Positions 62,452-64,000 of a DNA stretch of 64,000 bases are shown here, piece by piece. The stretch comes from Blastococcus sp. TF02A-26. Its GTDB lineage: Bacteria > Actinomycetota > Actinomycetes > Mycobacteriales > Geodermatophilaceae. Under the pieces are notes generated by a model. That model worked only from the letters and a program-made list of their open reading frames with translations, had not been told where the DNA came from and did no database searches. Numbering within the stretch: the stretch's first letter is position 1; every line of letters begins with the position of its first letter. The DNA is taken from assembly GCF_003319125.1 (NCBI RefSeq), contig NZ_QOHG01000008.1, forward strand, positions 153,898 through 217,897. Direction: 5' to 3'. The translations under genes and the position numbers were made by a program.

Positions 62452-63867
62452 GGTGACGTCCCGCTGAGTGGTGGATGTAGTCCTCACCGTGTTGGTCAGC
62501 GGTGTGGTGACTATGACGCGATCAGTGCCGGCTGCGCCACCTCCTTGGTCGGGTTCTCGGTCCGGTTGAGCAGGGCCATGGAGCCTTCGGAGAGGTAGCG
62601 GCGGTCGGAGACCTGCCATTCGTCGTGCGCCTCGACCAGGACCGCGCCGGCGAGGCGGAGTAGTGCTTCGGGGTTGGGGAAGACGCCGACGACGTCGGTG
62701 CGGCGCTTGATCTCCTTGTTCAGCCGCTCGAGCGGATTGGTCGACCAGATCTTCTTCCAGTGCGCGACGGGGAAGCCGGTGAAGGCGAGCAGGTCGTCGG
62801 CGGCGTCGCGGAGCATCGCTTCGACCTTGGGGAATTGGCGGCCGAGCATGCCGGCGATGACGTCGAGCTGGGAGTGCACGTGTTCGGCGTCGGGCTGGGC
62901 GAAGATCGTGCGGATCGCGGCGGCGACCATCTCGCTGTTGCCGCGGGGCACCTGGGCCAGCACGTTGCGCATGAAGTGCACTCGGCAGCGCTGCCAGGCC
63001 GCACCGAGCAGCACCGCGCCGATGGCGGCCTTCAGCCCGGCGTGGGCGTCGGAGATGACCAGCTGGGTGCCGGCCAGCCCGCGGGCCTTGAGCGTGCGCA
63101 GGAACGCGGTCCAGAACGCGCCGTCCTCCGAATCGCCGACGGCGAAGCCGAGCACCTCCCGGTGCCCGTCGGCGGCCACGCCGGTGGCGATCACCACGGC
63201 CTGGGAGACGACGCGGCGGTTGACCCGCGCCTTGCAGTAGGTCGCGTCGAGGAACACGTACGGGAACGCCTGCTCGGCCAGCGACCGGTCGCGGAACGAG
63301 CTCACTTCGGCGTCCAGATCGGCGCAGATCCGGGACACCTCGGACTTGGAGATGCCGGTGTCGGCACCCAGGGCCCGCACCAGATCATCGACCTTGCGGG
63401 TGGAGACGCCGTGCAGGTAGGCCTCCATCACCACCGCGAACAGCGCCTGGTCGATCCGCCGCCGGCGTTCCAGCAGCGAGGGGAAGAACGACCCCGCCCG
63501 CAGCTTCGGGATACGCAGCTCCAGGTCCCCGGCCGTGGTGGTCAACGTGCGCGGGCGGGAGCCGTTGCGCTGGGCGGTGCGGGCATCGGTGCGCTCGTGC
63601 GGGCCGGCGCCGATCACCGCCGTCAACTCGGCTTCGATCAGGGCCTGGTGAATCGTGGTCGCCGCCGACCGGACTCGGTCATCGACATCGGCGGCCTTCA
63701 GTGCCTCCAGCACCTCGAGCAGGGCAGACTGGTCCAGGGCCATCGTGTGTTGTGTCCTTCCGCGAGAACCATTGGCGTGGTCTCGCTGACCTTCACACGA
63801 TGGCCCCTCTACGTGATCACTCACGTGAGCGGGGACCTGGACTTACACCACCAGCGGGGACGTCACC
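62452..63867 (-). mobile_element. IS256-family insertion sequence
   Basis: Related inverted ends at 62452-62483 (starting GGTGACGTCCCGCTGAGTGG) and 63839-63867 bound one transposase gene. The arms are imperfect. I see no matching direct repeat outside, so the target duplication may be lost, or the true tips lie slightly inside. A third end-like copy at 63874-63900 lies just outside the right end. Confidence 0.72.
62511..63743 (-). CDS. IS256-family transposase
   Basis: A 410-residue DDE transposase, full length for IS256. N-terminal region MALDQSALLEVLEALKAADV; zinc-free helical part PRTLTTTAGDLELRIPKLRA; DDE residues Asp in YVFLDATYCKARVNRR, Asp in LVISDAHAGLKAAIG and Glu in NPLERLNKEIKRRTDVVGVF. 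RCRVHFMRNVLAQVPRG is the conserved CxxH region. ATG 63743 begins the natural N-terminus; the frame extends to 63824 without homology. The gene looks intact, so the element may be active. Confidence 0.9.
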   Translation of the reverse strand: MALDQSALLEVLEALKAADVDDRVRSAATTIHQALIEAELTAVIGAGPHERTDARTAQRNGSRPRTLTTTAGDLELRIPKLRAGSFFPSLLERRRRIDQALFAVVMEAYLHGVSTRKVDDLVRALGADTGISKSEVSRICADLDAEVSSFRDRSLAEQAFPYVFLDATYCKARVNRRVVSQAVVIATGVAADGHREVLGFAVGDSEDGAFWTAFLRTLKARGLAGTQLVISDAHAGLKAAIGAVLLGAAWQRCRVHFMRNVLAQVPRGNSEMVAAAIRTIFAQPDAEHVHSQLDVIAGMLGRQFPKVEAMLRDAADDLLAFTGFPVAHWKKIWSTNPLERLNKEIKRRTDVVGVFPNPEALLRLAGAVLVEAHDEWQVSDRRYLSEGSMALLNRTENPTKEVAQPALIAS

Positions 63868-63873
63868 CCGCAG

Positions 63874-63900
63874 GGGTGAGTCCCCTGGAGTGGTGTAGAT
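63874..63900 (+). repeat. IS256-type inverted-repeat copy at the window edge
   Basis: GGGTGAGTCCCCTGGAGTGG begins this 27-base stretch, which aligns with both ends of the neighbouring IS256 element (GGTGA, GTCCC, GTGGTGTA in order). It is oriented like a left end, so a second, related element may begin here. The remaining 100 bases are too short to show a gene. Confidence 0.5.
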
Positions 63901-64000
63901 CGGGCCCCTGGCCTCGGTGATCGTGTCGGTCACCGACGTCGAGGGGCCACCGCGTGAGGCTCTGTGAGTACCCGCCAAGGAACTCACCGAAGAGGACTCA

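Larger units (their letters stand above)
37273..64000. mobile_element. Putative genomic island inserted at glnA1 (right end beyond the window)
   Basis: Begins at the break in glnA1. It contains arm-like repeats, an ISL3-family copy, an excisionase-like gene, several broken genes, a catabolic cluster and an IS256-family element. No tyrosine or serine integrase gene is present, so it may have been lost or lie outside. The intact catabolic genes could be cargo, or the island could be composite. The far boundary is not visible. Confidence 0.5.

Noticed and set aside
63954..64000. Start of a transposase gene at the right edge
   Set aside because: Fewer than 16 codons are visible and none of the frames gives a recognisable N-terminus.
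1..64000. CRISPR arrays, rRNA or tRNA genes
   Set aside because: No regularly spaced identical repeats and no recognisable RNA gene cores were seen on reading; a dedicated search could still find a divergent tRNA.

Overview
The window is high-GC actinobacterial DNA. The signs are GC-rich third codon positions, many GTG starts, stop/start overlaps of the GTGA and ATGA type, an F420-linked oxidoreductase, an ANTAR regulator, a non-adenylylated type I glutamine synthetase beside glnE, and a ChaB/Rho-N-like protein. The gene content and the panB-glnA2-glnE order suggest a soil or rock actinomycete, perhaps Geodermatophilaceae (Blastococcus/Modestobacter/Geodermatophilus-like). The family-level guess is inference. 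I saw no rRNA, tRNA or CRISPR array.

Layout. (i) 1-1.3 kb: a decayed left edge with a frameshifted gene of unknown function, a long hairpin and a block resembling the end of an integrative element. (ii) 1.5-37.2 kb: a compact, undamaged chromosomal core. It carries chrA; a copC-copD pair divergent from a CHRD protein and a class F sortase; a stress/translation-quality cluster (Vms1-like release factor homologue, DUF2795, acidic small protein, thioesterase, haloacid-dehalogenase-like hydrolase, ChaB); an M24 peptidase, a diguanylate cyclase and a cupin; npdG; an AbiEi/DUF559-type gene between two copies of a hairpin repeat; panB-nadE; and a nitrogen block (glnA2, a membrane protein, a glutamine amidotransferase, glnE). 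It continues with an aquaporin, a CDGSH protein, a soluble chemoreceptor, a haem-oxygenase-like enzyme, cstA with its small YbdD partner, a GAF-ANTAR regulator and an MMPL exporter. (iii) 37.25 kb: the last codons of glnA1 and its terminator, with no glnA1 body upstream. The core ends here, apparently at the attachment site of a large insertion. (iv) 37.3-43.6 kb: a graveyard holding an ISL3-family copy with clean inverted repeats and an 8-bp target duplication but an internal amber codon, integrase-arm-like direct repeats, an excisionase-like gene, and three genes broken by single-base indels. (v) 43.6-61.6 kb: intact catabolic genes. A PucR-type regulator is divergent from indolepyruvate:ferredoxin oxidoreductase, an APH-type kinase, an acyl-CoA dehydrogenase and an SDR. 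A LysR regulator then precedes an SDR, a complete 2-oxoacid dehydrogenase complex (E1a, E1b, E2 and its own E3), an amidohydrolase, a Cys-rich miniprotein, a fumarylacetoacetase-family enzyme and an alpha/beta hydrolase. (vi) 61.6-64 kb: a non-coding palindromic stretch, an IS256-family element and a third IS256-type end at the window edge.

How it fits together. In the core, glnE controls glutamine synthetase, and glnA2 and the amidotransferase handle glutamine. The displaced glnA1 would complete the glnA1-glnE-glnA2 neighbourhood known from Mycobacterium. The right-hand island looks like acquired catabolism. The kinase-ACAD-SDR trio resembles the bacterial 4-hydroxyacyl-CoA (levulinate-type) route, and the second operon looks like a hydrolytic pathway ending in a 2-oxo acid that its own dehydrogenase complex converts to acyl-CoA. 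The substrate cannot be read from sequence.
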